A stretch of DNA of 64,000 nt from Capsulimonas corticalis (GCF_003574315.2 NZ_AP025739.1:1922001-1986000), one strand, 5' to 3'. Positions 8,813 to 17,876 are shown, counted from the first letter of the stretch. Notes: generated by a model from the sequence alone, not told the origin. Numbers and translations are program-made.

Positions 8813-9622
8813 TTAATGCACGCTGAACGTCGCCGCGAGACCCGTGGCCGAGCAGTCGACCGATGCGGCCGTCCCCGCGAATGTTCCGCTCGTGAATGTG
8901 TTGCAGTCGCCATTCGAACCGTCTCCGCCGGTTGAAACGGACGTTGGCCGGATCCACTTCGCGTGGCCGTCGGCCATCAAGTAATTCGAGGCGTCGGTAT
9001 GGCGTCCCGTCTTGGTGTCGTACCAGCCATTGTTGCCGCCGACTTCGGAGGGACTCGCGCCCGACATAACGCCAGTCGCAAAGCGGCCGACGCCGTTGAA
9101 GCCCTCGGGATTCCCATCGGCGGCCGGCGATGTGATGTCGCCGCTGACGGCGTTCCCCACCGTCGTGATGCTCGCCGCGCTCCCGACGGTTTCAAACAGC
9201 ATGACGGATTTGGAATCGCTGACGAAGTCGGCGAGCGCGCTGCGTGTGGCTTGCAGGTTTATACCGTAAGAGATGGGATAAGTAATTGGGGCGACGTTCG
9301 AGCCGGACGTGGAATCGTCCGGGCATCGGAAAACCGCCGTACTTTTGACGTAACTGTAGATCTGCGACGCCCAGCCTTTCCCATCCTGCGTGTTGACGCC
9401 GGTAACCGCCGTTCCGCAGGGCATACGCTCGTCGCTATCCTGAGAATATTGCAAAATCGCAAGTCCTAGCTGCTTTTCATTCGAGAGACACGAGATCTGC
9501 CGCGCCTTTTCGCGGGCTTTGGCGAAGACGGGAAAGAGAATCGCGGCGAGAATCGCGATGATAGCGATGACGACGAGGAGCTCAATCAGCGTGAAGCCCT
9601 TCTTGGTCGCGTGCTGGGTCAT
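8813..9622 (-). CDS. DUF1559 pseudopilin (H-X9-DG type), copy 1
   Basis: The 269-residue protein has a 9-residue positively charged leader, then the prepilin peptidase site G|FTLIE and a hydrophobic helix ([20 protein letters not shown]). The block [22 protein letters not shown] follows. The C-terminal domain ends with [17 protein letters not shown], the H-X9-DG signature. The protein is processed and assembled or displayed like type II/IV pseudopilins, but its role is unknown in these phyla. ATG 9622 follows AAAGGCG, and the frame is open further upstream without similarity. The C-terminal 60 residues are very like the copy at 12772-13581, including paired cysteines, so the two are recent paralogues. 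Confidence 0.93.
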   Translation of the reverse strand: MTQHATKKGFTLIELLVVIAIIAILAAILFPVFAKAREKARQISCLSNEKQLGLAILQYSQDSDERMPCGTAVTGVNTQDGKGWASQIYSYVKSTAVFRCPDDSTSGSNVAPITYPISYGINLQATRSALADFVSDSKSVMLFETVGSAASITTVGNAVSGDITSPAADGNPEGFNGVGRFATGVMSGASPSEVGGNNGWYDTKTGRHTDASNYLMADGHAKWIRPTSVSTGGDGSNGDCNTFTSGTFAGTAASVDCSATGLAATFSVH

Positions 9623-9836
9623 GGTGGCGCCTTTCTGGCGGAAGCGAATGCTGCTGACATCTATTGTACGGTAATAAGACCCGGAAACGATTCCTTGCCC
9701 ACAAATATGTCCGGGATTATCTGAACTCAGGAAAATATTCTCGGAAAGGTGTAAATCGTCCGATTTGTCGTTGATTTCCTGCATTGTGAGGCCGCCTGAG
9801 AGGACTTATACTGGTCTCATTGCTGCTGGTGAGGAA

Positions 9837-10703
9837 ATGACATTGAATAAAGAAAAATACGACCAATTGGCGTCCGACGGCTATTGCCGCTTTCCACAGA
9901 CGCTCTCGCTCGAAATGATCGATCGTCTTCGGGACGCGACGGACAGGCTGCTCGACGCTCAGTCAATGGAGGAACGGACCCGAGTCCGGGCGCAGGGGAG
10001 TATGATGCCGATCACCGCCGATCCGATCTTCGCCGAGCTGGTCACGCTGCCGGCGGCGCGCAACGCCTTCGCGGATCTTGGCTTCCCGGCGCCCACGTTC
10101 ACTGATGGATATATCATCAGCAAGCCGGGCGGCAGTCCCCGGCTGTTCTGGCATTACGATTGGTTCGCGTGGGAGGATAACCGAAGTTATGAGCTGCCCG
10201 CGCCGCAGCTTTTCTGCATGTACTATCTCTCGGACACGCGCCCGGAAAACGGATGCCTGCGCGTCATCCCCGGTTCGCATATTCACCATCATTCGCTCCA
10301 CGATCTGATGGACGCGCCCCATTCCGAAACGCTGGGGCAGGCGAGCGATCCGCAAAGAATCGAATTTTCCGATCAGCCGGACGAGGTCGATGTCCCGGTA
10401 CAGGCTGGCGACTTGCTGATCGGCGACGCGCGGGTGCTGCACGCCGCCCATCGCAATGACACGGACGAACGGCGGACGCTCATCACCCTCTGGTATCAGC
10501 CGGACTTCGCGTCGCTTCCCGAGCGCATGCAGGCGCAGATGGCCGCCAAAGCGCAGTCCATCCCGGGGGAGTGGCCGGAGGAGGCGCAGTCGCGTCTGAG
10601 AAGCATCATGGCGACCTATACGGGGACGGCGGCGGCGTATCCGCGCACGCTTTACCGGCGCCGGTCGCCGGTCCCCGCGGGATCTCTCGCTCACTCCGAA
10701 TAG
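9837..10703 (+). CDS. Phytanoyl-CoA dioxygenase (PhyH) family protein
   Basis: The 288-residue non-haem Fe(II)/2-oxoglutarate oxygenase has the metal triad visible as H106-x-D108 (FWHYDWF) and a distal His202 (VLHAAH), with a following Arg in RRTLITLWY for 2-oxoglutarate. The NGCLRVIPGSHIHHH block is typical of the PhyH family. It hydroxylates a small organic substrate that the sequence does not reveal. ATG 9837 follows GTGAGGA, and the frame is open 72 bases further upstream. It is divergent from pseudopilin copy 1. Its last 13 bases overlap the convergent AraC gene, so it may belong functionally with that sugar locus. Confidence 0.9.
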   Translation: MTLNKEKYDQLASDGYCRFPQTLSLEMIDRLRDATDRLLDAQSMEERTRVRAQGSMMPITADPIFAELVTLPAARNAFADLGFPAPTFTDGYIISKPGGSPRLFWHYDWFAWEDNRSYELPAPQLFCMYYLSDTRPENGCLRVIPGSHIHHHSLHDLMDAPHSETLGQASDPQRIEFSDQPDEVDVPVQAGDLLIGDARVLHAAHRNDTDERRTLITLWYQPDFASLPERMQAQMAAKAQSIPGEWPEEAQSRLRSIMATYTGTAAAYPRTLYRRRSPVPAGSLAHSE

Positions 10704-11599
10704 AGATTGTGCGCGCTCCGGACGGAGTCCCGATATCGTCCGGGCGTCGCGCCGAACGCGGATTTGAAGACTCGGATGAGATAGGTCGCGTCTTCGAAGC
10801 CGCATTCCGACGCAATGGCGTCGAGCGTCCGATCCGTGGCGGCGAGCAGCTCGCGCGCTCGCCGCAGGCGGATGTCCGTCAGCATCCGCATCGGCGTCAT
10901 CCCATATTCGGCGCGAAACAACCTGTCCAGCGAGCCGGGATGCAGGCATTCGCGCTCGGCCAGCTCGCCGCGCGACAGACGCCGATGCGCGTTCTCCATC
11001 ATAAACGCGACCGTGGCGGCGAATCGGCTGGCGCGGGCGGCCATCGATGCGGGGCGCGGGACGGCGCCGCCCTTCCTCCATTCTTCGATCAGCAGATCCA
11101 GGATCGCGGCGGTGCGGCGTGACACCGCGAGTTCGCGCTGGAATGGCGGCGAATGGACGTCCGACCACGCCGACAGCAATTCCTCGAACATTTCTGAGTA
11201 CGCGCCCGCGCAGCTTAAGGCGATGACCGGGCTGAGGGGATAGGCCTCGAAAAGAGGGATGTTCTGGCTGGTGATCGCGTCGAATACGATCCACTCATGC
11301 TGCCCCGGCCCCGGCGCGTATTCGACATAGGGAAGCCCTGGAGGGTGGACGAGCACCGAGCCGGCGGGCGCCGCAAATGCGCGGTCCGCCGTGGTCGTTC
11401 GAACATCCCCCAGGGCGACATGGCTGATGGCCCAGTGAGGATGCGTGATCGCGGCGTTGAGTGAGCGGTAGGAGGTTCGCGCCACTTGAAACACCGACAG
11501 GCGCAGACGAGCATCCACCGGGCGCGCGGCGACTTCCGTGGCTGTATCCGAGACGATGACCGACGGAGTTCGGTGGGGATCGAGCATTGGCTTCGTCAT
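10691..11599 (-). CDS. AraC-family transcriptional regulator
   Basis: The 302-residue regulator has an N-terminal cupin-like sensor (about 40-130, including APAGSVLVHPPGLPYVEY and the LHEWIVFD-like HEWIVFD block). The C-terminal double HTH (about 200-295) shows LSRGELAERECLHPGSLDRLFRAEYGMTPMRML and GFEDATYLIRVFKSAFGATPGRYR-type motifs. Its ATG directly follows the TAA of the GH43 gene with no gap, so it is in that operon. The likely role is to sense a sugar product and control the GH43 gene. Met5 (11587) is an alternative start. Confidence 0.92.
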   Translation of the reverse strand: MTKPMLDPHRTPSVIVSDTATEVAARPVDARLRLSVFQVARTSYRSLNAAITHPHWAISHVALGDVRTTTADRAFAAPAGSVLVHPPGLPYVEYAPGPGQHEWIVFDAITSQNIPLFEAYPLSPVIALSCAGAYSEMFEELLSAWSDVHSPPFQRELAVSRRTAAILDLLIEEWRKGGAVPRPASMAARASRFAATVAFMMENAHRRLSRGELAERECLHPGSLDRLFRAEYGMTPMRMLTDIRLRRARELLAATDRTLDAIASECGFEDATYLIRVFKSAFGATPGRYRDSVRSAHNLYSE

Positions 11600-12565
11600 T
11601 TAAGGACGCCCATCGAACGCCGACAGATCCCAGCGGTCACGCCACTCCACCGTCAGCGTATCGCCTGCCACGAAGAGGGGAAGCCAGACATACCGCGAGT
11701 CGCTCAGATTTCGCGGATTCCACCGATCCAGCATCAGGATCACGGCGCCGGGGCGCGCCGCAAGCGGAAGCGCGAACGTATTTTGCGATCCGAATGTCGT
11801 CTCCGCGCCGTCGCCCACGCAGGGCGAGCCTTTGACCTCCCATGGCCCGAGCGGCGACGGCGCAACGGCGTATTCCGCCGCGTTGGGCGCCCAGCCCGTG
11901 CATCCGGAACCGATAAAGAAGCAGCGGTCTCCGCTGCGAAAAACGGCGGGAGATTCGCGTCCCGTGTTGCGCTGCGGGCTCCGGAAGGCTTCCGTGTGGA
12001 TGTCGCTTACCTCCAGGTAGTCGTCCGTCAGCCGCGCGATCCGAATCACGGAATTCCAATCGGAGGAGAAAAAAAGATATGCGGCCCCGTCGGAATCTTG
12101 AAACAGGGTCATATCCCGGCTTTCAAAACCGGCCGGGCGTACGCTTCCGAGATATGTGAATGGCCCGGTGGGCGAAGCGCTGACGGCGCGACCGGCGCGC
12201 GCCTTGGTGTAGTCGGGGCTATCGACATGCAGCCAGAGCACGAATTGCCGCGTGCGAGGGTTGTAGATGACCTTGGGGCGCTCCGCGACTTGGCTTGGAT
12301 GCAGATCGTGCGCGGGATCGTCTGGAGCGGCGGGCAGCGCCAAGCCTTCATTGCGCCAGTGAATGAGGTCTTGCGAGGAGTAGCAGGATACGCCGACGAC
12401 GGCGAGGTGGCCGGTCTCCGGATCGGTGACTCCCTCTTTGTTCTCCCCATACCAATAATATGTGCCCTCGTACTCCAGAACGCCGCCGCCGTGGGCCTGA
12501 ATCGGCGCGCCGTCCGTATCCCGCCACACCTCTCCGGGTTCAAACTCTCCGCCGATACCATGCAT
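11600..12565 (-). CDS. Glycoside hydrolase family 43-like enzyme (exo-1,3-galactanase-type)
   Basis: The 321-residue five-bladed propeller hydrolase begins with VWRDTDGAPIQAHGGGVLEYEGTYYWYGENK-type sequence, characteristic of the GH43 subgroup that contains exo-beta-1,3-galactanases. Further blade motifs are HWRNEGLAL, ERPKVIYNPRT, SRDMTLFQDSDG and GRESPAVF. No signal peptide is visible, so it is cytoplasmic and probably acts on imported oligosaccharides. ATG 12565 has AGGAG at 9 bases, whereas the longer version would start at a TTG. It is co-transcribed with the AraC regulator. A LacI-type palindrome lies about 110 bases upstream. The exact substrate is inferred from subgroup resemblance only. 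Confidence 0.82.
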   Translation of the reverse strand: MHGIGGEFEPGEVWRDTDGAPIQAHGGGVLEYEGTYYWYGENKEGVTDPETGHLAVVGVSCYSSQDLIHWRNEGLALPAAPDDPAHDLHPSQVAERPKVIYNPRTRQFVLWLHVDSPDYTKARAGRAVSASPTGPFTYLGSVRPAGFESRDMTLFQDSDGAAYLFFSSDWNSVIRIARLTDDYLEVSDIHTEAFRSPQRNTGRESPAVFRSGDRCFFIGSGCTGWAPNAAEYAVAPSPLGPWEVKGSPCVGDGAETTFGSQNTFALPLAARPGAVILMLDRWNPRNLSDSRYVWLPLFVAGDTLTVEWRDRWDLSAFDGRP

Positions 12566-12671
12566 CGCCAATCGCTCCTGAAACGCCAAATGATTCGAGC
12601 CGCCGTCGCTGGGCGGCTCACGCGTCTAGAGTGATGTTGGCTGTGTGGCCGTGAATCTCCTTTGAAATTGG

Positions 12672-12683
12672 TGTAACGTTGCA
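12672..12683. promoter_or_regulatory. LacI-family-like operator upstream of the GH43/AraC operon
   Basis: TGTAACGTTGCA is palindromic with a central CG except for one pair, the usual form of LacI-family operators. It lies in the 206-base gap between the GH43 start and the pseudopilin stop. No LacI gene is adjacent. Confidence 0.45.
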
Positions 12684-12771
12684 TCAAATTTTTTTGGCGT
12701 CTGTTTTTCGGCCGCACGCATGACCCATTATTGCCATTCGCGTGCGGCCCAGACCCAGAGGCGGCGAAATC

Positions 12772-13581
12772 TCAGTGAATGCTGAAGGTCGCGGCCAGCC
12801 CCGTCGTTTCGCAGTCGCCGGAGGCGGCCAGCCCCGTCAGGGCTCCGCTGGTAAATGCGCCGCAGTCGCCGCCCGAATTGTCCGTGCCGGTCGAGACGGA
12901 TGTCGGACGCAGCCACTTCGCATGCCCATCGGCCATCAAGTAATTGGCGGCGTCGGTGTGCCGTCCCGTGGTCGTGGCGAAGTACCCGGCCGTACCGGTC
13001 CCCACCGAGGCGGCCGCGCCCGACATCACGCCCGTGGCGTACTGCCCGACTCCATTGTAACCGGCGGTATTGCCGTCGGCGGCGGGCGAGGTGCTGTCGC
13101 CCGTGGTCCCATCCCAGATTCCGGTGATCTCCGCCGGGCTGTTGACGGTCTCGAACAGCATCACGGACTTCGAAACGTTCACAAACGCCGACTGCGTGCT
13201 GTTCGCCATCAGCACGTTCATGCCGAACGATACGGGCACGGCGTGCGGCGTGGTCGTCGTCACCTCCGACGTCGCGTCGTCCGGGCATCGAAACGCGGCG
13301 GTGCTCTTCACATACGAATAGAGCTGGGACGCCCATCCGACGCCAAGCTCGGCGCTGGTCGTTCCCTGCGTTCCGCACGGGAACGCCTCATCGCTGTCCT
13401 GCGAGTACTGCAAGATCGCAAGCCCGATCTGCTTTTCGTTGGAAAGGCACGAGATCTGCCGCGCCTTCTCGCGCGCTTTGGCAAATACGGGAAACAGGAT
13501 AGCGGCGAGTATCGCAATGATTGCGATGACGACGAGAAGCTCGATCAGCGTGAAGCCTTGGGTGTGGTTGCGACGAAACAT
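12772..13581 (-). CDS. DUF1559 pseudopilin (H-X9-DG type), copy 2
   Basis: The 269-residue protein has a 9-residue leader (MFRRNHTQG), the prepilin site G|FTLIE, the conserved helix and the [22 protein letters not shown] block. The globular domain ends with [17 protein letters not shown] and a cysteine-containing tail almost the same as copy 1 (GLAATFSIH against GLAATFSVH). The product is predicted to be exported and cleaved by prepilin peptidase, then retained at the envelope. No peptidase or assembly ATPase gene is nearby. Transcription probably starts from a TATACT box about 50 bases upstream of the ATG. It sits between the copper ATPase and the GH43 operon on the same strand. Confidence 0.93.
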   Translation of the reverse strand: MFRRNHTQGFTLIELLVVIAIIAILAAILFPVFAKAREKARQISCLSNEKQIGLAILQYSQDSDEAFPCGTQGTTSAELGVGWASQLYSYVKSTAAFRCPDDATSEVTTTTPHAVPVSFGMNVLMANSTQSAFVNVSKSVMLFETVNSPAEITGIWDGTTGDSTSPAADGNTAGYNGVGQYATGVMSGAAASVGTGTAGYFATTTGRHTDAANYLMADGHAKWLRPTSVSTGTDNSGGDCGAFTSGALTGLAASGDCETTGLAATFSIH

Positions 13582-13709
13582 GTGATCTATGGGCCTTTCC
13601 GGGTAAGCGTGAGTTGTTTATGGAGTTAGTATAAGATATGGAGATGAAGATCAGATGAACTTGAGCAGGGAGAATTGCCGTTCCGATCACATTCTCCCTC
13701 CCTGCGCCT

Positions 13710-15920
13710 CTACCGCAGCCGCGCCGTCTTGAGGCGCAGGGAGTTGGTGACGACGGTGACGCTGCTGAAGGCCATGGCGAGGGCGGCGATCGTGGGGCTG
13801 AGCAGGCCCAGAGCGGCCATCGGGATGCCGATAATATTGAAGATGAACGCCCAGAAGAGGTTCTGGCGGATAATCTTCATTGTGGCGCGCGACAGGATGA
13901 TCGCGTCGGCGACGCCGTTTAAGTCGGCGCGCAGCAGGGTGATGTCCGCCGCCTCCATGGCGACATCGGCGGCGCGGCCCATGGCGACGCCGAGATCCGC
14001 TTGCGCGAGCGCGGGGGCGTCGTTGACGCCGTCGCCGACCATGGCGATGGCCGGGCCGTTTGCCCGCCATTCGCGCAGGGCCGCGACTTTGCCGTCGGGG
14101 CGCACGCCGGCGCGGACTTCAGTAACGCCAAGCTCCGTGGCGACGGCCTGGGCGACGCGCGGGCTGTCGCCGGTGAGCAGGGCGACCGAAATCCCCATGC
14201 CGGCAAGGCGCGCCAGCGCCGCCTTCGCGCCGGGACGCACGGTGTCCGCGACCGCGACGACGCCCGCTGCGCGCCCGTCCACGGCGACGATCATCGCCGT
14301 CTTGCCCTCGGATTCCAATCGGGCAAGATCCTGCGAGGCGGCGCTAGAGAGGGCGATCTCCCATTCTTCGCACATTCGCGCGGTTCCCACGAGAACGGCG
14401 CGGCCGTCCACCGTCGCGCGCACTCCCTGTCCGGCAAGGCTGGTAAACTCGGTCGATGTACCCGGCAACGCTTCGGCGTCCGCCTGCGCGACGATCGCGC
14501 GCGCGAGGGCGTGTTCGGAAGGCCGCTCGGCGGCGGCGGCGATTTGCAGCAATGCGCCGCGCTCCCAGCCGCCGTAAGTGACGATCTCGGTGACGACGGG
14601 GCGGCCCTCGGTGATCGTGCCGGTCTTGTCGAAGACGACGCGGCCGATCTGATGCGCGCGCTCCAGCGCCTCGCCGTTCTTGATCAGGATGCCCAGCCCC
14701 GCGCCCCGGCCAGTTCCGACCATGATCGCGGTGGGCGTCGCCAATCCCAGCGCGCAGGGGCAGGCGATGACCAGCACCGCGACCGCAGGCGCGAGCGCGC
14801 CTGCGATTCCGGCGTGCAGGGCGAAGAACCAGACGAGAAATGTGACGAGCGCGATCCCCAGCACCGCCGGTACGAAGACGGCGGAGACGGCGTCGGCAAG
14901 GCGCTGCACTGGAGCCTTGCTGCCCTGCGCCTCCTCGACCAGCCGCACCATTTGCGCCAGCACCGTCGCGTCGCCGGTCGCGGTCGCCCGGTAAAGCAAG
15001 GCGCCGCTTGTGTTGAGCGTCCCTCCGATCACGGCGTCGCCGGTCGCCTTGTCCACCGGCATGCTTTCGCCGGTCAGCATCGCCTCGTCCACGGCGGACG
15101 CGCCTTCCACGACCGTCCCGTCCACGGCGATCTTCTCGCCCGGCCGCACCCGGATCACATCGCCGGGCGAAATCTGATCGAGAGGAATCTCCCGCTCGGC
15201 GCCGTCGCTTCCGACTACCGAGGCCGTCTTCGGCGCCAGCGCCGCGAGGGAGCGGATCGCGTCGGACGCCCGCCGCCGCGCGCGTCCTTCCAGCCATCGT
15301 CCCATCAAAATCAGCGTGACGATCGTCGCGCTCGTCTCAAAGTAGGTTCTGGGGTGGGGCGATGACAACAGCTCGGCCAGGCTGTAAAAGTAGGCGGCGC
15401 CCGATCCGATCGCAACCAGCGTATCCATCGTGGACGCGCCGCCGTGTCGGAAGGCGCTCCAGGCGCCGGCAAAGAACTGCCGCCCGAAGCCAAACACGAC
15501 CAGCGCCGTCAACACGGCGAACGTCCAGAGCAGCCAGGACGTTTGTCCCATCCGGTCCATTGCGACCGATGTCATTCCCATCATGGAGAGAACGAGCACC
15601 GGCAGCGTCAGAATGGCCGCGCCGATCAGATTGACCAGCACGGCGTCGCGCCTAGGCGTTTCCTCCGCGCGCGGCTTCGCCGCCGTAACCGGCGCCGCGC
15701 CGAAGCCGGCCTTTTCCACGGCGGCGACCATCGCCGCCAGCGTCGCCTGCCCAGGATCGTAGGTGACCCGCGCGCGGTTTGTCGCCAGATTGACGTCGGC
15801 GTGATCCACGCCCGTCACCTTCCCCAGCATTCGCTCGATGCGCCCGACGCAGGAGGCGCAGTGCATCCCCTGAATCTCCAGCGTGCAGACCGCCGCGTCT
15901 TTGCGAGTAGTGCTTTCCAT
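13710..15920 (-). CDS. copA: Copper-exporting P1B-type ATPase
   Basis: The 736-residue heavy-metal ATPase has one N-terminal HMA domain with GMHCASC (Cys21, Cys24). Eight membrane helices follow, with the transmembrane CPC motif ([14 protein letters not shown]). It also has the TGES actuator loop, the DKTGTIT phosphorylation site, SEHALA (the usual SEHPLA with Pro replaced by Ala) and the hinge [14 protein letters not shown]. It exports Cu(I) from the cytoplasm. The promoter and a CsoR-like operator lie directly on the start codon, and the transcript is predicted to be leaderless. No csoR or copZ gene is adjacent. The gene is monocistronic and divergent from the GH43 arabinanase. Confidence 0.96.
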   Translation of the reverse strand: MESTTRKDAAVCTLEIQGMHCASCVGRIERMLGKVTGVDHADVNLATNRARVTYDPGQATLAAMVAAVEKAGFGAAPVTAAKPRAEETPRRDAVLVNLIGAAILTLPVLVLSMMGMTSVAMDRMGQTSWLLWTFAVLTALVVFGFGRQFFAGAWSAFRHGGASTMDTLVAIGSGAAYFYSLAELLSSPHPRTYFETSATIVTLILMGRWLEGRARRRASDAIRSLAALAPKTASVVGSDGAEREIPLDQISPGDVIRVRPGEKIAVDGTVVEGASAVDEAMLTGESMPVDKATGDAVIGGTLNTSGALLYRATATGDATVLAQMVRLVEEAQGSKAPVQRLADAVSAVFVPAVLGIALVTFLVWFFALHAGIAGALAPAVAVLVIACPCALGLATPTAIMVGTGRGAGLGILIKNGEALERAHQIGRVVFDKTGTITEGRPVVTEIVTYGGWERGALLQIAAAAERPSEHALARAIVAQADAEALPGTSTEFTSLAGQGVRATVDGRAVLVGTARMCEEWEIALSSAASQDLARLESEGKTAMIVAVDGRAAGVVAVADTVRPGAKAALARLAGMGISVALLTGDSPRVAQAVATELGVTEVRAGVRPDGKVAALREWRANGPAIAMVGDGVNDAPALAQADLGVAMGRAADVAMEAADITLLRADLNGVADAIILSRATMKIIRQNLFWAFIFNIIGIPMAALGLLSPTIAALAMAFSSVTVVTNSLRLKTARLR

Positions 15921-15923
15921 AAC

Positions 15924-15955
15924 ACTAATATACCCCCAAGGGGTATATTAGTCAA
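15924..15955 (-). promoter_or_regulatory. copA promoter overlapped by a CsoR-like palindrome; leaderless start
   Basis: Minus-strand -35 TTGACT (15955-15950), exactly 17 bases, and -10 TATATT (15932-15927). Only six bases then separate the -10 from the ATG at 15920, so transcription should begin at or next to the ATG. A perfect inverted repeat with 13-base arms (ACTAATATACCCC, 15924-15936 and 15940-15952) covers the spacer and -10. The form ATACCCC-N3-GGGGTAT is typical of copper-sensing CsoR operators. Confidence 0.88.
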
Positions 15956-15977
15956 GTCTGCGAGAGTCTGTGCTGTA

Positions 15978-16006
15978 ACCAAATTTATCAATTGGTGTAA
16001 TTGGTA
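15978..16006 (+). promoter_or_regulatory. Operator copy a (ACCAAA-N6-AATTGGT-N5-TGGT) upstream of the GH43 arabinanase
   Basis: ACCAAA at 15978-15983, AATTGGT at 15990-15996 and TGGT at 16002-16005. The same three-part layout is found at three pseudopilin promoters (18767, 19117, 20198). It lies just upstream of a TTGACG / TATCAT promoter at 16018-16046. Confidence 0.6.
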
Positions 16007-16017
16007 TAAAAATGGGA

Positions 16018-16046
16018 TTGACGCGCCGATCTCATCGTGATATCAT
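16018..16046 (+). promoter_or_regulatory. Sigma-70-type promoter of the GH43-lectin gene
   Basis: TTGACG (16018-16023), 17 bases, TATCAT (16041-16046). The ATG at 16053 is only six bases beyond the -10, so this transcript also looks leaderless. GAGGA is one base from the ATG, too close for a normal SD. Confidence 0.5.
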
Positions 16047-16052
16047 GAGGAC

Positions 16053-17483
16053 ATGCAAAAACGAAATGGTTGGATGAAGAGGCGGCCGGCCTTTGTCGCG
16101 GCGGTCTTGATGGCGTCCGCGGCGGCTCGAGCGTCCGCGGCGCAGCTGTCCGGGGATTTTGGCGCGCACGATCCCTCGCGGGCGATCCGCTGCGACGGCA
16201 AGTACTATTTTTACTGCACCGGGCCAAACTGCCCGGCGCGCGTCTCCACGGACCTGCGTCACTGGACGGACGCGCCGCCGGTGCTGCGCGGCGTCCCGCA
16301 GTGGGCGCATCAGCTGGTCCCGCAGGCCAAGAAGGACGACACGTGGATCTGGGCGCCCGACGTCATTTCCGTCGGCGGCCTGTACTATCTCTACTATTCG
16401 TTTTCGACCTTTGGCAGCAAGACGTCGGTGATCGGCCTGGTGACGAGCCCGACGCTTGACGCCCATAGCCCGCGCTGCCGCTGGACGGATCGCGGCCTGG
16501 TAGTCGCATCGAACGGCGACTCGAACTTCAACGCCATCGACCCCGCGCCCGCCTTCGACGCTCAGGGAAACCTGTGGCTGACCTATGGATCGTGGAACGC
16601 CGGCGGGATCCAATTGGTCCCATTGGATAAGAAGACGGGAAAGCCGGCGTCCAAAAGCTATTTTCTGGCCGGCGGGCAGGCGGCGGGGCCGGAAGCGCCT
16701 TATCTCCACTACCGCAAGCCGTTCTATTATCTCTTTGAGAATGAGGGCGTGTGCTGCCAGGGCGTCAAGAGCACCTATCGGATCATGATGGGACGATCGC
16801 GCTCCATCACCGGTCCCTATCTGGATAAGAACGGCCGCGATCTCGCGCGGGGCGGCGGCTCGCTGTTCGCCGGCGCCCACGGGAATGAAGTGGGACCGGG
16901 CCATATGGGGATTGTCGCCAAAGACGGGCAGGATTGGTTTACCTACCACTATTACGACGCCCGGCAAAACGGCCGCCCAATGCTGGGGCTGGACCTGCTT
17001 GCCTGGACCGCCGACGGCTGGCCCAAGGCGCCGTTTACGACATCCCAATACGCGCTCGCCGAGGGCGTCTACGTCATCGTGTCCAAGGCCAGCGGCCTGG
17101 CGCTGTCCGTAGGGGGCGACTCGGCCGACGGCGCGTCACTCACGCAGGCGGTCTACGCCAAGGGCAAATCGCAGCAATGGCGCGTGACCCACGCCGGCGA
17201 CGGCCTTTGTCGAATCACATCGATCGGCTCCGGCAAGGTGATGGACCTGTGGCGGTGCAACGGCGCCGACGGAACGAAGATCGACCAGTACCGCTGGCTG
17301 GACAACCCCTGCCAGCATTGGAAGATCGAAAAGGCGGCGGGCGGCTTCCGCATGGTCTCGCTCGGCGGCGGCGGCGCGGTCAGCGTCGCCGGCGGCGCGA
17401 AGACGCCCGGCGCGGCGATTCAAGAGTTCCAGTTCCGTGGCGGCGATCATCAGATCTGGCGATTTCAGCGATTGGGGAATTAG
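16053..17483 (+). CDS. Secreted GH43 arabinan hydrolase with C-terminal ricin-type lectin domain
   Basis: The 476-residue protein starts with a basic N-terminus and a signal peptide ending near residue 30 (ASAAARASAAQ). The five-bladed catalytic domain spans about 35-335. GH43 acids are visible: Asp40 (AHDPSRAI) as base, Asp163 (NAIDPAPAF) as pKa modulator and Glu214 (GPEAPYL) as general acid. The blocks GSWNAGGIQL and GPGHMGIV match endo-1,5-alpha-L-arabinanases. A beta-trefoil ricin-B-type domain (about 340-476) shows the repeated Q-x-W signature (QQWRV, QHWKI, QIWRF). It probably cleaves plant arabinan outside the cell. The GH51 enzymes and ABC importer downstream support this. A strong terminator follows. 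Confidence 0.9.
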   Translation: MQKRNGWMKRRPAFVAAVLMASAAARASAAQLSGDFGAHDPSRAIRCDGKYYFYCTGPNCPARVSTDLRHWTDAPPVLRGVPQWAHQLVPQAKKDDTWIWAPDVISVGGLYYLYYSFSTFGSKTSVIGLVTSPTLDAHSPRCRWTDRGLVVASNGDSNFNAIDPAPAFDAQGNLWLTYGSWNAGGIQLVPLDKKTGKPASKSYFLAGGQAAGPEAPYLHYRKPFYYLFENEGVCCQGVKSTYRIMMGRSRSITGPYLDKNGRDLARGGGSLFAGAHGNEVGPGHMGIVAKDGQDWFTYHYYDARQNGRPMLGLDLLAWTADGWPKAPFTTSQYALAEGVYVIVSKASGLALSVGGDSADGASLTQAVYAKGKSQQWRVTHAGDGLCRITSIGSGKVMDLWRCNGADGTKIDQYRWLDNPCQHWKIEKAAGGFRMVSLGGGGAVSVAGGAKTPGAAIQEFQFRGGDHQIWRFQRLGN

Positions 17484-17505
17484 GGAAGAATCGGTAAATC
17501 GCTCA

Positions 17506-17559
17506 AAAATGCAAACGGCCCCGGCTCCCAATCATGGAAGTCGAGGCCGTTTGTATTTT
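17506..17559. terminator. Bidirectional terminator after the arabinanase gene
   Basis: CAAACGGCC (17512-17520) pairs with GGCCGTTTG (17545-17553). The stem is flanked by AAAAT on the left and TATTTT on the right, so it can serve both the plus-strand GH43 gene and the minus-strand lipoprotein gene. Confidence 0.8.
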
Positions 17560-17582
17560 CGAGCGGCGCAAACAAGCGCCGG

Positions 17583-17780
17583 CTATTTGTTGGAGGAAGG
17601 TCCGCCGGGGACTCCGCTGCCGGGAGGGCCTCCGGGGGCGGCGGGGGCTTGTGCGGAGGGGTTTGCCTTGGTGTAAGTCGTGCTTTCGGGTTGATGCCCA
17701 CAGCCGGCCATGGCGGCGAGCAGTCCCCCGGCGAGCAGAGCCGCGCCCATCGCGCGGGCGTATATTCGAAACGTATTCAA
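17583..17780 (-). CDS. Small proline/glycine-rich lipoprotein
   Basis: The 65-residue product has a signal peptide, a lipobox (AAMAGC) and a short acid- and proline/glycine-rich tail (APGGPPGSGVPGGP), so a surface lipoprotein is likely. TTG at 17780 is the best start because AGAGGA lies six bases before it. An ATG at 17813 is in frame but immediately follows the T tract of a terminator and has no SD. The gene is downstream of pseudopilin copy 3 on the same strand. Small lipoproteins next to DUF1559 genes are common in such genomes. The function is unknown, perhaps anchoring or piloting the pseudopilin. Confidence 0.7.
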   Translation of the reverse strand: MNTFRIYARAMGAALLAGGLLAAMAGCGHQPESTTYTKANPSAQAPAAPGGPPGSGVPGGPSSNK

Positions 17781-17815
17781 TCGATTTCCTCTTGGCTTGT
17801 CTTCAGCGCTCATGC

Positions 17816-17853
17816 AAAAAGGACACTGGGCCCGGAAGAGCCGCAGTGTCCTT
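17816..17853 (-). terminator. Terminator between pseudopilin copy 3 and the small lipoprotein gene
   Basis: Minus-strand stem AAGGACACTG (17853-17844) with CAGTGTCCTT (17828-17819), followed by TTTTT. It precedes the lipoprotein start, so the lipoprotein is expressed by read-through or from its own promoter. Confidence 0.88.
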
Positions 17854-17876
17854 GAGGCCGTACGGATGCGTCGTCG

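Noticed and set aside
9682-9693. LacI-type operator GGAAACGATTCC upstream of pseudopilin copy 1
   Set aside because: The outer four bases are symmetric but the centre is not, and no consistent promoter geometry was found, so it was not listed as a feature.
12710-12749. Stem-loop GGCCGCACGC / GCGTGCGGCC as a terminator for pseudopilin copy 2
   Set aside because: The loop is 20 bases and the minus-strand tail is GAAAAAC instead of a T tract. The T run lies on the wrong side, so termination is not supported.
13665-13705. Terminator after copA
   Set aside because: GCAGGGAGAAT pairs imperfectly with ATTCTCCCTCCCTGC and neither side has a T tract.
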